Counted from the stretch's first letter, positions 11,034-19,864 are shown. The stretch is 64,000 nt of DNA from Rhizobiales bacterium Ga0077525 (GCA_001464835.1 LNDS01000020.1:26008-90007), one strand, 5' to 3'. The notes: a model not told the origin generated them from the sequence alone. Program-made: numbers and translations.

Positions 11034-12008
11034 CTACTTGCAGGCGTAGCTGACGCCGCTGGCGGCATCGATCTTGCGCACCACGCTCCAGTCCTTCTGG
11101 TAGCTGATCGGCACGAAGCGATCCTCGGTCTTGAACTCGGCTTTCAGCGCCGAGCCTTCCCACGGGAAGGTGAAGAAGGCCTCCTTGATCTTGGCCTGCA
11201 ATTCCGGAACGAGATTGTGCGCCATGCCGTAACTGGTGGTCGGGAAGGTTTCCGACTTGTAGATGGTGCGGATCTTGGCCTTGTCGACGACCTTGCGCTC
11301 GAACATGCGGACCATCACTTCGTTGGCGATGGCCGCTGCGTCATAATCCTTGTTGGCGACGCCGAGCACCGAGTTGTCGTGCTTGCCGGAGAACACCGGC
11401 TCGTAGTCGCGCTTGGCGACCAGCTTGAATTCGGATTCGAGCAGCACCGACGGCGCCTTGAAGCCGGAGTTTGACGACGGCGAGGTGAAGGCGAGCTTCT
11501 TGCCCTTGAGGTCGGCCGGCGTCTTGATCGCGCTGTCGGCCGGCACGATGATTTCCATTTCATAGCCGAAGGTGCCGGCATTGGTGCCCATGATGGCGAA
11601 GGGCACGTAGCCGGCGCAGTTGACGGCGATCGGCGTCGGGCCGGTACTGACCCCGGCGATATGCAGGCGGCCGGAGCGCATGGTCTCGATTTCCGCGGCG
11701 TTCGATTGCACCGGGAAGAACACGACCTTTTTGCCGGTGACTTTTTCCAGGTGCCTGAGGAAGCCGTCCCAGACCTTGGAGTAGAGGGCAGGGTCCTCGA
11801 CTGGGGTATAGGCGAAAACCAGCGTCGGCGGATCGACCAGCTTGGACTTGTCGGCCGGCGTGTCGGCCACGAGATCGGCATTGGCGTCGCAATAGGCCTT
11901 GTCGAGCTGGCCGCGTGGGCAATCCTGCGCACTCGCGGTGACGATCAGGCCGGCGCCGAACAAAAGCGCCGCGCACAGGCCGGTTAGACTGCTTTTCCGT
12001 AATGCCAT
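11034..12008 (-). CDS. phnD: Phosphonate/phosphite-type ABC transporter substrate-binding protein PhnD
   Basis: 324 aa from the ATG at 12008, chosen because GGGAGG lies seven bases upstream and a clean signal peptide follows (residues 1-27, core LTGLCAALLFGAGLIVTASA). The periplasmic binding fold shows the PhnD-family patterns PLVFAYTP-like (TLVFAYTPVEDP), MRSGRLHIAGVSTGPTPIAV and DLKGKKLAFTSPSSNSGFKAP, the latter lining the phosphonate/phosphite site. First gene of phnD-C-E-E. The ligand could be phosphonate, phosphite or a phosphate ester; the sequence alone does not decide. Confidence 0.9.
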   Translation of the reverse strand: MALRKSSLTGLCAALLFGAGLIVTASAQDCPRGQLDKAYCDANADLVADTPADKSKLVDPPTLVFAYTPVEDPALYSKVWDGFLRHLEKVTGKKVVFFPVQSNAAEIETMRSGRLHIAGVSTGPTPIAVNCAGYVPFAIMGTNAGTFGYEMEIIVPADSAIKTPADLKGKKLAFTSPSSNSGFKAPSVLLESEFKLVAKRDYEPVFSGKHDNSVLGVANKDYDAAAIANEVMVRMFERKVVDKAKIRTIYKSETFPTTSYGMAHNLVPELQAKIKEAFFTFPWEGSALKAEFKTEDRFVPISYQKDWSVVRKIDAASGVSYACK

Positions 12009-12347
12009 TATTGCCTCCCTTGGTCTCGGGTGGTTGGCCGTACCGGGCACTTATGTCGTTGGGTCACAATAGCCCAAAGCACCGCCGGGAAGCCAACTGC
12101 TAGAGGCGGCTTTTGATCGGGGGCGCGACCAGCAGGTTGCACGGCGGAAGCCTGTGGTTTTCAGAGAGGGGGGCATGCTGCGATACCTTTGTCGGGTCCA
12201 CTGGAGGGCCGCCTCAATTCAAAATAGCAAACTACGATGCCAGGCGAATTAAAAGGGCATTAAACCTGGGGTGGTACGGAAGTAGTTCTTTTCGCAAGTA
12301 AACCACGAGCGGGCCGGGCGCCTCCTGGAACTTCGGTGGATGATCCC
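12009..12347. other. Intergenic region between divergent phnD and the HD-GYP gene
   Basis: About 340 bases without a convincing gene. It must carry the promoters of both neighbours. I found no clean Pho box: the best minus-strand stretch near 12050-12070 (TGTGAC then GACATAA) matches only part of the tandem CTGTCAT consensus. An in-frame 62-codon ORF at 12113-12301 has no ribosome site or recognisable content and is not annotated. Confidence 0.5.
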
Positions 12348-13433
12348 ATGCGTAAATTGACAATTATTGGGACGGTGCCGGACGATTTCAATTCGATCGT
12401 CAAGGACATCGCCGGCGTTTTCGAATGCGATTTTAAGGCGATCACTGCGATCATTGGCGCGGCCCCCGGCGAATTCACTTTGATCGACATCGATCTCAAT
12501 GATGGTGCGCATCTTGGTCGACTGAAGGAGTGGATTGCGCGCAAGCCGAGCGGCGCCATGGTTGTTTTCGTGACTGACAAATCATCGCATCTCGAAGTGA
12601 TGCGGGCGCGCGCCCTCGGCGGTACCGATTTCATCCGCCGCCCGATTGATACACGCGAACTGCTGGCGAAACTCGTTGTCGCCATCCCGGCAGCGCCGGC
12701 CGCAGAGGCGCCGCCGCTGGTTCCGCAAGCGCCCCGGCAGGATGGCTTCGGCGCGGCGATCGATGGTCTTGAAAGTGTCTTCGACCAGGCGTCTTCGGGC
12801 GGGCCAATCGATGCGGCGACGATCCAATCGGCCGCCAGCGCCGTTGTCGATGAAATCGAAAGAACCGGCCTGGCAACCTGGGTCGACACCGTTCGCGCGC
12901 ATCACAGTCAGACTTATCAGCACTGCCTGCTTGTGACCGGGGTTGCGGTTGCTTTCGCCAATCGTCTCGGCCTGTCCCGGGCCGATCGCGAGCGGCTGTC
13001 GTTCGCGGGCATGCTTCACGATATCGGCAAGGCCCGCATTCCGGTGGAAATCCTTGAGAAGCCCAGCCCGCTGACCGCGGCCGAGATGCTCGAAATGCGA
13101 AATCATCCGCAATATGGTTTCGACATGCTCAACGAGCCGCGTGTGGTTTCGGCGGAAATGCTGGACATGGTGGTCCATCATCATGAGTACCTCGACGGCA
13201 GCGGTTATCCGCACGGGCTGCGCGCGCCCGAGATTTCGGATTTGGTCCGGATCATCACGATCTCCGATATATTCGGCGCGCTGATCGAAAGGCGTGCGTA
13301 CAAGCCGCCTTTCACCGGCGCCGCCGCTTACAAAGTCCTGCGCGACATGGGCGGCAAACTCGACCAGGCTTTGGTGCGGGAATTCGAGTTTGCGTCGAAA
13401 TTCGACCAGCACCACTTCAAGCCCGCCACCTAG
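12348..13433 (+). CDS. HD-GYP domain protein with degenerate receiver; probable cyclic-di-GMP phosphodiesterase
   Basis: 361 aa from the ATG at 12348, seven bases after GGTGGA. Residues 1-115 resemble a receiver fold (strand TLIDIDL, then VVFVTDKSS, then DFIRRPI), but the conserved Lys is Arg and the phosphoacceptor is unclear, so it may not be phosphorylated. Residues about 165-355 are an HD-GYP domain with the full set of motifs: HD at 224-225 (MLHDIGK), HHE at 278-280 and DGSGYP at 283-288. Such domains hydrolyse cyclic-di-GMP to pGpG or GMP, or bind partner GGDEF proteins. No kinase is adjacent, which leaves its input open. Confidence 0.88.
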   Translation: MRKLTIIGTVPDDFNSIVKDIAGVFECDFKAITAIIGAAPGEFTLIDIDLNDGAHLGRLKEWIARKPSGAMVVFVTDKSSHLEVMRARALGGTDFIRRPIDTRELLAKLVVAIPAAPAAEAPPLVPQAPRQDGFGAAIDGLESVFDQASSGGPIDAATIQSAASAVVDEIERTGLATWVDTVRAHHSQTYQHCLLVTGVAVAFANRLGLSRADRERLSFAGMLHDIGKARIPVEILEKPSPLTAAEMLEMRNHPQYGFDMLNEPRVVSAEMLDMVVHHHEYLDGSGYPHGLRAPEISDLVRIITISDIFGALIERRAYKPPFTGAAAYKVLRDMGGKLDQALVREFEFASKFDQHHFKPAT

Positions 13434-13524
13434 GCCGGGGTGGCGGTTCCCGCCGCGTCCCATCACATGAACGTCAGTTTTGCACAAAAGGCCGGCCCTC
13501 CGGTTGCCCCGTCCTGCCGTCAAT

Positions 13525-13549
13525 GGAACAATTGCCGCCATTATTCGTA
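13525..13549 (+). promoter_or_regulatory. Weak candidate EcfG-type promoter of egtBD
   Basis: GGAAC at 13525-13529, 16-base spacer, CGTA at 13546-13549 (consensus CGTT, one mismatch), 43 bases before the egtB ATG. A sensible position, but an imperfect -10 element. Confidence 0.35.
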
Positions 13550-13592
13550 TCTGTAGACAGGCGCGGCAGTATCAGTTGTGACGGAGGTTTAC

Positions 13593-14867
13593 ATGGCGCG
13601 AGCCGCAGTTATCGAAGGTTCGCGCGGCACGGCTGCAGCGTTCGCCCTGGGGACACCGCAAGGGGCAGACACGCGCGGCCATTGGATCGAGGCCTACCGC
13701 CGCGTTCGTGACGAGACCGAGGCGCGCGCCGCGCCGCTTTCCGCCGAGGACCAGATCGTCCAGTCGATGGCCGACGCTTCGCCGACCAAGTGGCATCGCG
13801 CTCACGTCACCTGGTTTTTCGAGCAGTTCCTTTTGGTGCCGCACGATCCGTCCTACAAAATTTTCGATGAGCGCTTTCCATTTCTGTTCAACTCTTATTA
13901 CATCGCCGCCGGGCCGCGTTATGCGCGCCCCGACCGCGGCCTGATCACAAGGCCGAACGGCGAGGATGTTACGCAGTATCGCGCGCATGTCGATGCGGCG
14001 GTGGCGCGCCTGATCGAGAATGTAGCGGATGCGGATGCCGCGCGCGTTTTTGAGATTCTCGACATCGGCCTCAACCACGAACAGCAGCATCAGGAACTTC
14101 TCATCACCGATATTCTGCACGCCTTCGCGCAGAACCCGACCAACCCGGTGTACGATAAGCAATGGCAGATGCCGCGCGCCGGTTACGGCCCGCGCAGCGT
14201 CGATGCCGATGACTTCGTCGAGGTGCCGGCGGGCATTCACGCGGTCGGGCATGACGGCAACGGATTTTCCTTCGACAATGAATTGCCGCGCCACGATGCG
14301 CTGATCCCGAATATGCGCATCGCGCGTCATCTGGTGACCAACGAAGAGTGGATAAAGTTCATCGACGCCGGCGGCTACACGACGCCGTCGTTCTGGCTGT
14401 CGGATGGCTGGGTCACGGTGCAGGCGCAAGGCTGGGAGGCACCTGGATACTGGCAACGCAAGGACGATCGGTGGCATGTGATGACGCTTGGCGGCCTTAA
14501 AGCCGTCGATCCGGCCCAGCCGGTTTTGCATGTCAGCTATTACGAAGCAGAGGCGTTTGCCCGTTTTGCCGGAAAACACCTGCCAAGCGAGCCCGAATGG
14601 GAGGTAGCGGCCCGCGCCGGCCTTCTTGCCGATGCTTTCGGCGTCGCTTGGCAGTGGACTCGCAGTGCCTATTTGCCGTATCCGGGCTACCGCGCGGCCG
14701 AGGGCGCACTTGGTGAGTACAACGGCAAGTTCATGGTCAGCCAGATGGTGCTGCGGGGTTCGTCGCTGGCGACCCCGGAAGGTCATGACCGCGTGAGTTA
14801 CAGAAACTTCTTCTATCCGCCTTCGCGCTGGCAATTCAGCAGCGTGCGTCTGGCGGAATTTACGTGA
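13593..14867 (+). CDS. egtB: Ergothioneine biosynthesis sulfoxide synthase EgtB
   Basis: 424 aa. A non-heme iron enzyme that joins trimethylhistidine (hercynine) to a thiol, gamma-glutamylcysteine or cysteine, forming the sulfoxide precursor of ergothioneine. The N-terminal DinB-like domain supplies the three iron ligands, His71 (in KWHRAHVTWFFEQ) and His162/His166 (in LNHEQQHQELL). The C-terminal half is a formylglycine-generating-enzyme-like domain (NEEWIKFIDAGGY, SYYEAEAFARFAGKHLPSE, WQWTRSAY). Start at the ATG at 13593, five bases after GGAGG; an upstream GTG at 13578 is weaker. egtD follows by 29 bases. No egtA or egtC is present, which suggests the two-gene route using cysteine directly, as in Methylobacterium. 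Confidence 0.93.
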   Translation: MARAAVIEGSRGTAAAFALGTPQGADTRGHWIEAYRRVRDETEARAAPLSAEDQIVQSMADASPTKWHRAHVTWFFEQFLLVPHDPSYKIFDERFPFLFNSYYIAAGPRYARPDRGLITRPNGEDVTQYRAHVDAAVARLIENVADADAARVFEILDIGLNHEQQHQELLITDILHAFAQNPTNPVYDKQWQMPRAGYGPRSVDADDFVEVPAGIHAVGHDGNGFSFDNELPRHDALIPNMRIARHLVTNEEWIKFIDAGGYTTPSFWLSDGWVTVQAQGWEAPGYWQRKDDRWHVMTLGGLKAVDPAQPVLHVSYYEAEAFARFAGKHLPSEPEWEVAARAGLLADAFGVAWQWTRSAYLPYPGYRAAEGALGEYNGKFMVSQMVLRGSSLATPEGHDRVSYRNFFYPPSRWQFSSVRLAEFT

Positions 14868-14896
14868 ATCGTCGGAACGAGAAGTAAGAGGCCTTT

Positions 14897-15874
14897 ATGG
14901 TTGCGCTTGCACGATCCACTCATCTGCCGATAAGTGACGACAGCGACATCTCCGCGTTCAAGAGCGACGTGCTCAAGGGCCTTGGCGCGCGGCGCAAGCA
15001 TTTGCCGCCGAAATATTTCTACGATGCCGCCGGCTCGCAATTGTTCGACCGCATTACCGACCAGCCGGAATATTACCCGACGCGCTGCGAGATCCACATT
15101 TTGCAGGATCACGGCGCCGAGATTGCCGCGCTCATCCCGGCTGGTGCGGCGCTGATCGAATTCGGCTCCGGCTCGAACAGGAAGGCGCGCATTCTTTTGG
15201 CGGCGGCGCCGGTGCTGGCCGCCTATGTGCCGGTCGATATTTCGGCCGAGATGCTCGAGCAGGAAGCCGACGCATTGCAGCGCGATTTTCCGCGCCTCGT
15301 CATCAGGCCGGTCGCCGCCGATTTCACGCACAGCTTCGAGCTTCCCGAAGAAGCGAAGAACGCCGCCGTCCGCGTCGGTTTTTTCCCCGGCTCGACCATC
15401 GGCAATTTCGAGCCGCACGAAGCGGCGTCATTCCTGCGCAACGCGGCGAAAATTCTCGGGCCCGGTTCGAAAATCGTCATCGGCGCCGACCTGATCAAGC
15501 CGGCGGAAATTCTCAACGCCGCCTATAATGACGAGGCCGAGGTCACCGCCAAGTTCAATCTCAATCTGCTGGCGCGCATCAACCGCGAACTGGGCGGCAA
15601 TTTCAATCTCGCCACATTCGAGCATCACGCCTTCTACAATCGCGAGAGGCACCGCGTCGAAATGCATCTTGCCAGCCTGACGCGGCAGAAGGTGCGGGTG
15701 GCCGGCGAATGTTTCGAATTCCGCGCCGGCGAGACCATCCACACCGAGAACTCGTACAAGTATTCGCCCGAGTCGCTCGCCGCACTGGCGCGCGGCGTCG
15801 GTTGGCAGCCGGCGGGCGTGTGGACCGACGCCAGGAAGTATTTCTCGATCCAGGCCTTCACGTTGGCGCCTTGA
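14897..15874 (+). CDS. egtD: L-histidine N-alpha-methyltransferase EgtD
   Basis: 325 aa. Transfers three methyl groups from SAM to histidine to give hercynine, the substrate of EgtB. The DUF2260/EgtD hallmarks are all present: LPPKYFYDAAGSQLFDRIT, PEYYPTRCE, the SAM loop EFGSGSNRKAR, FFPGSTIGNFEP and, near the C-terminus, ETIHTENSYKYS, which binds the histidine. An AGAGG site precedes the ATG. With egtB upstream this forms a complete minimal ergothioneine operon; the product is an intracellular thione antioxidant. Confidence 0.94.
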   Translation: MVALARSTHLPISDDSDISAFKSDVLKGLGARRKHLPPKYFYDAAGSQLFDRITDQPEYYPTRCEIHILQDHGAEIAALIPAGAALIEFGSGSNRKARILLAAAPVLAAYVPVDISAEMLEQEADALQRDFPRLVIRPVAADFTHSFELPEEAKNAAVRVGFFPGSTIGNFEPHEAASFLRNAAKILGPGSKIVIGADLIKPAEILNAAYNDEAEVTAKFNLNLLARINRELGGNFNLATFEHHAFYNRERHRVEMHLASLTRQKVRVAGECFEFRAGETIHTENSYKYSPESLAALARGVGWQPAGVWTDARKYFSIQAFTLAP

Positions 15875-16000
15875 ACGCCTCTAGTCTCAAGGGCTGAGTT
15901 TCGCCATCCCTGCCTTTCCGGAGGCCCCGCTCTGGGCTAAGCCTTGCCGCGCGCCTGTGGCATCAAGCCGGGCAGCACGTCATGCGAGGCAGAGACTAAA

Positions 16001-16873
16001 ATGAAGATCGTCAATTTCCAGACCGGCAACGGCACCCGTATGGGCGTGGTCGATGGCGACACTGTTGTCGACGTGCAGGCGGTCGATCATAATCTCCCGA
16101 ACGAGCTCGGCGCATTCCTGCGCGCTAATGGCGACATGAAAGCGCTGGCCGCCGCCGTCGGCAAGGCGCCGGCCTCGGCGCGGCTGCCGCTCTCCGGCTT
16201 GAAGCTGGCCATGCCGGTCGCCAATCCCGGCAAGATCATCTGCCTTGGCCTGAACTATCTCGATCACGTCAAGGAAGGCGGCTACAAGGACAACATCCCG
16301 AAATTCCAGAGCATCTTCTTCCGCGTGCTGACCTCGATGGCGGCGCATGGCCAGCCGTTGCTGAGGCCGAAGAAGTCGATCCAGTTCGACTACGAGGCCG
16401 AACTCGTCGTCATCATCGGCAAGCGCGCCCGGCATCTGACGCTGGAGAATGCCGCCGACTGCATCGCCGGCTATTCCTGCGGCATGGAAGGCTCAATCCG
16501 CGAATACCAACGCCACACCACGCAGTGGGGCATGGGCAAGAACTTCGACCAGACCGGCAGCGTCGGTCCCTGGATGGTCACCGCCGACGAATTGCCGCGC
16601 GGCGCCAAGGGCCTCAAGATCGAAAGCCGCCTCAACGGCACCATGATGCAGTCGTCGAACACCGACCACTTCATGTTCCCGGTCGCCGAGTCGTTGGTCT
16701 ATCTCACCGAAGGCATGACTTTGGAGCCGGGCGATATCCTGTTCACTGGCACGCCGTCCGGCGTCGGTCACGCGCGCAAGCCCGATCCGGTGTGGATGAA
16801 GGCTGGCGACACCATCGAGGTCGAGATCGAGAAGGTCGGTCTGCTGAGCAATCCGATCGAAGACGAGAAGTAG
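16001..16873 (+). CDS. Fumarylacetoacetate hydrolase (FAH) family protein
   Basis: 290 aa from the ATG at 16001, where the conserved MKIVNF N-terminus begins; an upstream in-frame start at 15944 adds unrelated residues. The N-terminal segment GKIICLGLNYLDHVKEGG and the metal site DYEAELVVIIGK (Glu132, Glu134) are standard FAH features. The usual third ligand in the ND-V-S-x-RD loop is Glu163 here (in CGMEGSIREYQ), a conservative Asp-to-Glu change. Relatives cleave acylpyruvates, hydrate dienoates or decarboxylate oxaloacetate. The gentisate-dioxygenase-like gene 8 kb away would fit an acylpyruvase role, but they are not in one operon. Confidence 0.85.
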   Translation: MKIVNFQTGNGTRMGVVDGDTVVDVQAVDHNLPNELGAFLRANGDMKALAAAVGKAPASARLPLSGLKLAMPVANPGKIICLGLNYLDHVKEGGYKDNIPKFQSIFFRVLTSMAAHGQPLLRPKKSIQFDYEAELVVIIGKRARHLTLENAADCIAGYSCGMEGSIREYQRHTTQWGMGKNFDQTGSVGPWMVTADELPRGAKGLKIESRLNGTMMQSSNTDHFMFPVAESLVYLTEGMTLEPGDILFTGTPSGVGHARKPDPVWMKAGDTIEVEIEKVGLLSNPIEDEK

Positions 16874-16880
16874 GGTGTCA

Positions 16881-16906
16881 TGCTCCCCGCGCCAGCGCGG
16901 GGAGCA
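16881..16906. repeat. Perfect 12-bp palindromic hairpin
   Basis: TGCTCCCCGCGC and GCGCGGGGAGCA separated by two bases, eight bases after the FAH-family stop. No T-run follows on either strand, so it looks more like a REP-type repeat or mRNA 3'-end stabiliser than a simple terminator. Confidence 0.6.
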
Positions 16907-16985
16907 TTGATCCGTTGACACCGTCGCCGCTCCCGCGTTCCCTGTTGGGCAACAAGGCCGAACAGGCCGTTACAGGGAGGGGCAT

Positions 16986-17951
16986 ATGAATCGCATCATC
17001 GCCGCGGCAGCTTGCGCGCTGTCGATCGCCGCCACGTTTCCGGCCGCTGCCGAATGGCCGGCGGAAAAACCGATCCGCGTCCTGGTCGGCTTCGGCGCCG
17101 GCGGCGGCACCGACATCGTGACGCGCATTCTCGCGCCGCCTTTGGCCGAACTTCTCAAGCAATCCATCGTGGTCGAGAATAAGCCGGGCGCCGGCGGCTC
17201 GATTGCGTCGGCGGAAGCCGCCAAGGCCGAAAAGGATGGCTACACCGCCTCCATGATCAGCGCCGGGCACACCGTATCGGCGGTGATGATCAAGTCGGTG
17301 CGCTATGACGCGGTCAAGGACTTCGCGCCGGTCGCCGAAGTGGCGGAGGGCGCTTTCGTCATCGTCGCGCGCAAGGACTTTCCGGCGAACGACATCAAGG
17401 GCCTGATCGCGCTGGCGAAGGCGTCGCCCGGCAAATTGAATTTCGCCAGCGTCGGCGTCGGTTCGACCCAGCATTTCGCCGGCGAGCTGTTTCGCCAGAT
17501 GACCGGCATCGACGTGAAGCACATTCCTTACCGCGGCACGCCCGCGGTGGTCACAGCCTTGCGCGCCGGCGAAGTCGATTACGCGGTTGAACTGGTGCAG
17601 GCGGTGCAGGGCCAGGTGCAGTCCGGCGACCTGAAAGCCTTTGCGGTGAGTTCGCCGGAGCGCTGGCCGGCCATTCCTGATCTGCCCACGGTCGCCGAAT
17701 CCGGAGTACCCGGTTACGCGGTGGTGAGCTGGTACGGCTGGGTCTATCCGGCCGGCACGCCGCAGCCGATTATCGATAAGACCTATCATGCATTGAAAAC
17801 CGTTCTGGCTCGGCCCGATATTCGCGAGAGTCTCGCCAAAGCCGGCGCGGTCGTGCACGTCTCGACACCGGCCGAATTCACCAAGCACCTCACCGACGAG
17901 GTTGCGAAGTGGCGTAACGTGCGCGACAAGGCCGCGCTGGAGCCGCAATAA
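16986..17951 (+). CDS. Tripartite tricarboxylate transporter-type (Bug/TctC) substrate-binding protein
   Basis: 321 aa. Signal peptide at residues 1-22, then the Bug-family start WPAEKPIRVLVGFGAGGGTD, the ligand loop NKPGAGGSIASAEAAKAEKDGYT, and YDAVKDFAPVA. These periplasmic Venus-flytrap proteins bind carboxylates such as citrate, tartrate or aromatic acids. No tctA or tctB membrane gene is nearby, so it is an orphan that must share a transporter or act as a sensor partner, a common situation for this family. It is followed after 15 bases by an FMN reductase, so the two may be co-transcribed. Confidence 0.92.
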   Translation: MNRIIAAAACALSIAATFPAAAEWPAEKPIRVLVGFGAGGGTDIVTRILAPPLAELLKQSIVVENKPGAGGSIASAEAAKAEKDGYTASMISAGHTVSAVMIKSVRYDAVKDFAPVAEVAEGAFVIVARKDFPANDIKGLIALAKASPGKLNFASVGVGSTQHFAGELFRQMTGIDVKHIPYRGTPAVVTALRAGEVDYAVELVQAVQGQVQSGDLKAFAVSSPERWPAIPDLPTVAESGVPGYAVVSWYGWVYPAGTPQPIIDKTYHALKTVLARPDIRESLAKAGAVVHVSTPAEFTKHLTDEVAKWRNVRDKAALEPQ

Positions 17952-17966
17952 AGGGAACAAGACGAC

Positions 17967-18527
17967 ATGGCCGAACAATTGAAGGTGCTGGTGATCTGCG
18001 GCTCGCTGCGCAAAGGCTCGTACAACGCCGCCATCGCGCGGGCGCTGCCGAAGCTGGCGCCGCCGGAACTGACGTTGGTCGACGCGCCGTCCTATGCCGG
18101 CTTCCCGCTTTACAATGACGATGTGCGTGTTGCCGGCGCGCCGGCAGATGTCGAGGCCTTCGCCGCCGCCATTCGCGCCGCCGACGGCGTCATCATCGTC
18201 TCGCCGGAGTTCAACTGGTCGATCCCCGGCCCGTTGAAGAACGCCATCGACTGGGTGTCGAAGCTCAAGGACGTGCCGTTTAAGGACAAGCCGGTGGCGC
18301 TGCAGTCGGCCTCGACCGGCCAGGTCGGCGGCGCGCGCATGCAGTATCACCTGCGCATGTCGCTGCAATCGATCGATGCGCAATTGTTCGGCCGGCCGGA
18401 AGTGTTCGTCAATTTCGCGTCGAAGAAAATCGACGACAAGGGCGAACTCACCGACGATGCCGTCAAGGACATCATCAAGCAGCAGCTCGCGGCCTTTGCG
18501 AAGTTTGTCGCGCGGGTGAAGGTGTAG
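17967..18527 (+). CDS. NADPH-dependent FMN reductase family flavoprotein
   Basis: 186 aa. Flavodoxin-like fold with the phosphate-binding loop GSLRKGSYN near the N-terminus and SPEFNWSIPGPLKNAIDW, the isoalloxazine-side motif of the ChrR/NADPH:quinone reductase group. Members reduce quinones, chromate or azo dyes, or supply reduced FMN to monooxygenases. It lies 15 bases behind the Bug-type binding protein. Cytoplasmic; no signal peptide. The exact electron acceptor cannot be deduced. Confidence 0.9.
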   Translation: MAEQLKVLVICGSLRKGSYNAAIARALPKLAPPELTLVDAPSYAGFPLYNDDVRVAGAPADVEAFAAAIRAADGVIIVSPEFNWSIPGPLKNAIDWVSKLKDVPFKDKPVALQSASTGQVGGARMQYHLRMSLQSIDAQLFGRPEVFVNFASKKIDDKGELTDDAVKDIIKQQLAAFAKFVARVKV

Positions 18528-18535
18528 TCCATCGG

Positions 18536-18660
18536 CCTCATGGTGAGGAGGCGCGCCAAGCGCGTTTACGCGCGTCTTCGACGCGCTATGGCGCCGTCTC
18601 GAACCATGGGGCCGCCCCCATCCTTCGAGACGCAGCCTTCGGCTGCTCCTCAGGATGAGG
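18536..18660. repeat. ~125-bp imperfect inverted repeat (rhizobial intergenic palindrome)
   Basis: Outer arms CCTCATGGTGAGGAG and CTCCTCAGGATGAGG are mismatched complements; inner arms GTCTCGAACCATGGGG and CCCCATCCTTCGAGAC enclose CCG. Several smaller palindromes occupy the arms. The 'cctcaggatgagg / gtctcgaa' module resembles a repeat I recall from intergenic DNA of Bradyrhizobium relatives. It sits between convergent genes. Confidence 0.7.
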
Positions 18661-18674
18661 GCGGAGAGTGAAGA

Positions 18675-19784
18675 TCAAGCCGGCTTGTAACCTGGAAACA
18701 ACATCGGCCGCATTTTCGGATGCGCTGGCGTCATGCGCGGGACGATTGGCGGCTCGGCGCCGATTTCCATCGCGGCGTGAATCGGCCAGCGCGGGTCGTA
18801 CATCGCACCTCGAGCAAGTGCCACCATGTCGGTTTTGCCGGCAGCAATGGCGGCTTCGGCTTCGCGGGCGTCGGTAATCAGGCCGACCGACATGGTCGGC
18901 ATGCCGGTCGCTTTCTTGACGGCTTCGGCGAACGGCACGTTGAAATTGGGCGCGAACGGGATCTTCTGCCGTGAATCGAGTTGGCCCGACGACACATCCA
19001 TGTAATCGCAGCCGAGCGCTTTGAGCTCCTGCGCGAATTTGATCGTATCCTCGATCGTGGTGCCGCCCTCGACCCAGTCGACCGCCGAGACGCGGATGCC
19101 GAGCGGTCTGTCGTTCGGCCAGACGGCGCGGATCGCCGCGAACACTTCCAGCGGATAGCGCATGCGCTTCTCGAGGCTGCCGCCGTACTCGTCGGTGCGT
19201 TGATTCGACAGCGGCGACAGAAACTGATGCAGCAGATAGCCGTGCGCGGCGTGCAATTCGAGCAGGTCATAGCCGACCCGCTCGGCGCGCTTGACCGACG
19301 AAACGTAGTCGTCGAGCGTCGATTTCATGTCGTCCTTGGTCATGGGGCGCGGCACATGCCAGGTCGGATCGTAGGGAATGGCGGAGGGCGCCAAAGTCTC
19401 CCAGGCGCCTTCTTCCTTGCTCAAAGGCGTGCCGCCCATGGCCGGCACTTTGGTCGAGCCCTTGCGGCCGGCGTGGCCGAGCTGCAAGCCGTGCTTCGAC
19501 GGTCCGTACTGCCTGGCGAAATCGACGACGCGCTTGAGCGCCTTCTCGTTTTCATCCGAATAAAGCCCGGCGCATTTCAGTGAGATGCGGCCGACCGGAT
19601 TGATGTCGGTCATCTCGGCGATGATCAGCCCGAAGCCGCCGAGCACGAACTGGCCGATATGCATCAAGTGCCAGTCATTGGCCGAGCCGTCGGTCGAATT
19701 GTACTGGCACATCGGCGATACGACGGCGCGGTTAGGCATGGTCATGCCGCGAAGTGTGATCGGTGAAAACAAAGCGCTGGCCAT
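18675..19784 (-). CDS. NADH:flavin oxidoreductase, XenA/YqjM-type Old Yellow Enzyme
   Basis: 369 aa from the ATG at 19784, preceded by an AAGGA site. FMN-dependent ene-reductase. The active-site set matches XenA of Pseudomonas by position: Cys26 (in VSPMCQYNS), His178 and His181 (in LELHAAHGYLL) and Tyr183, followed by FLSPLSNQRTDEYGGS. Such enzymes reduce alkenes conjugated to carbonyl or nitro groups, including nitroesters and cyclic enones. Convergent with the FMN reductase; a SnoaL-like gene lies upstream on the same strand. The natural substrate is unknown. Confidence 0.92.
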   Translation of the reverse strand: MASALFSPITLRGMTMPNRAVVSPMCQYNSTDGSANDWHLMHIGQFVLGGFGLIIAEMTDINPVGRISLKCAGLYSDENEKALKRVVDFARQYGPSKHGLQLGHAGRKGSTKVPAMGGTPLSKEEGAWETLAPSAIPYDPTWHVPRPMTKDDMKSTLDDYVSSVKRAERVGYDLLELHAAHGYLLHQFLSPLSNQRTDEYGGSLEKRMRYPLEVFAAIRAVWPNDRPLGIRVSAVDWVEGGTTIEDTIKFAQELKALGCDYMDVSSGQLDSRQKIPFAPNFNVPFAEAVKKATGMPTMSVGLITDAREAEAAIAAGKTDMVALARGAMYDPRWPIHAAMEIGAEPPIVPRMTPAHPKMRPMLFPGYKPA

Positions 19785-19864
19785 AGAAATTTCCTTCCCC
19801 TTGCGGCGTGGATGCCGCCGCTTGCGGCGGAAATTCGCATTTATCGGCGCGCGCGCCAAGCCGT

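Noticed and set aside
12040..12075. Possible Pho box before phnD
   Set aside because: Only partial half-sites with wrong spacing compared with tandem CTGTCAT.
12113..12301. 62-codon ORF in the phnD/HD-GYP intergenic region
   Set aside because: No ribosome site, no protein-like pattern.
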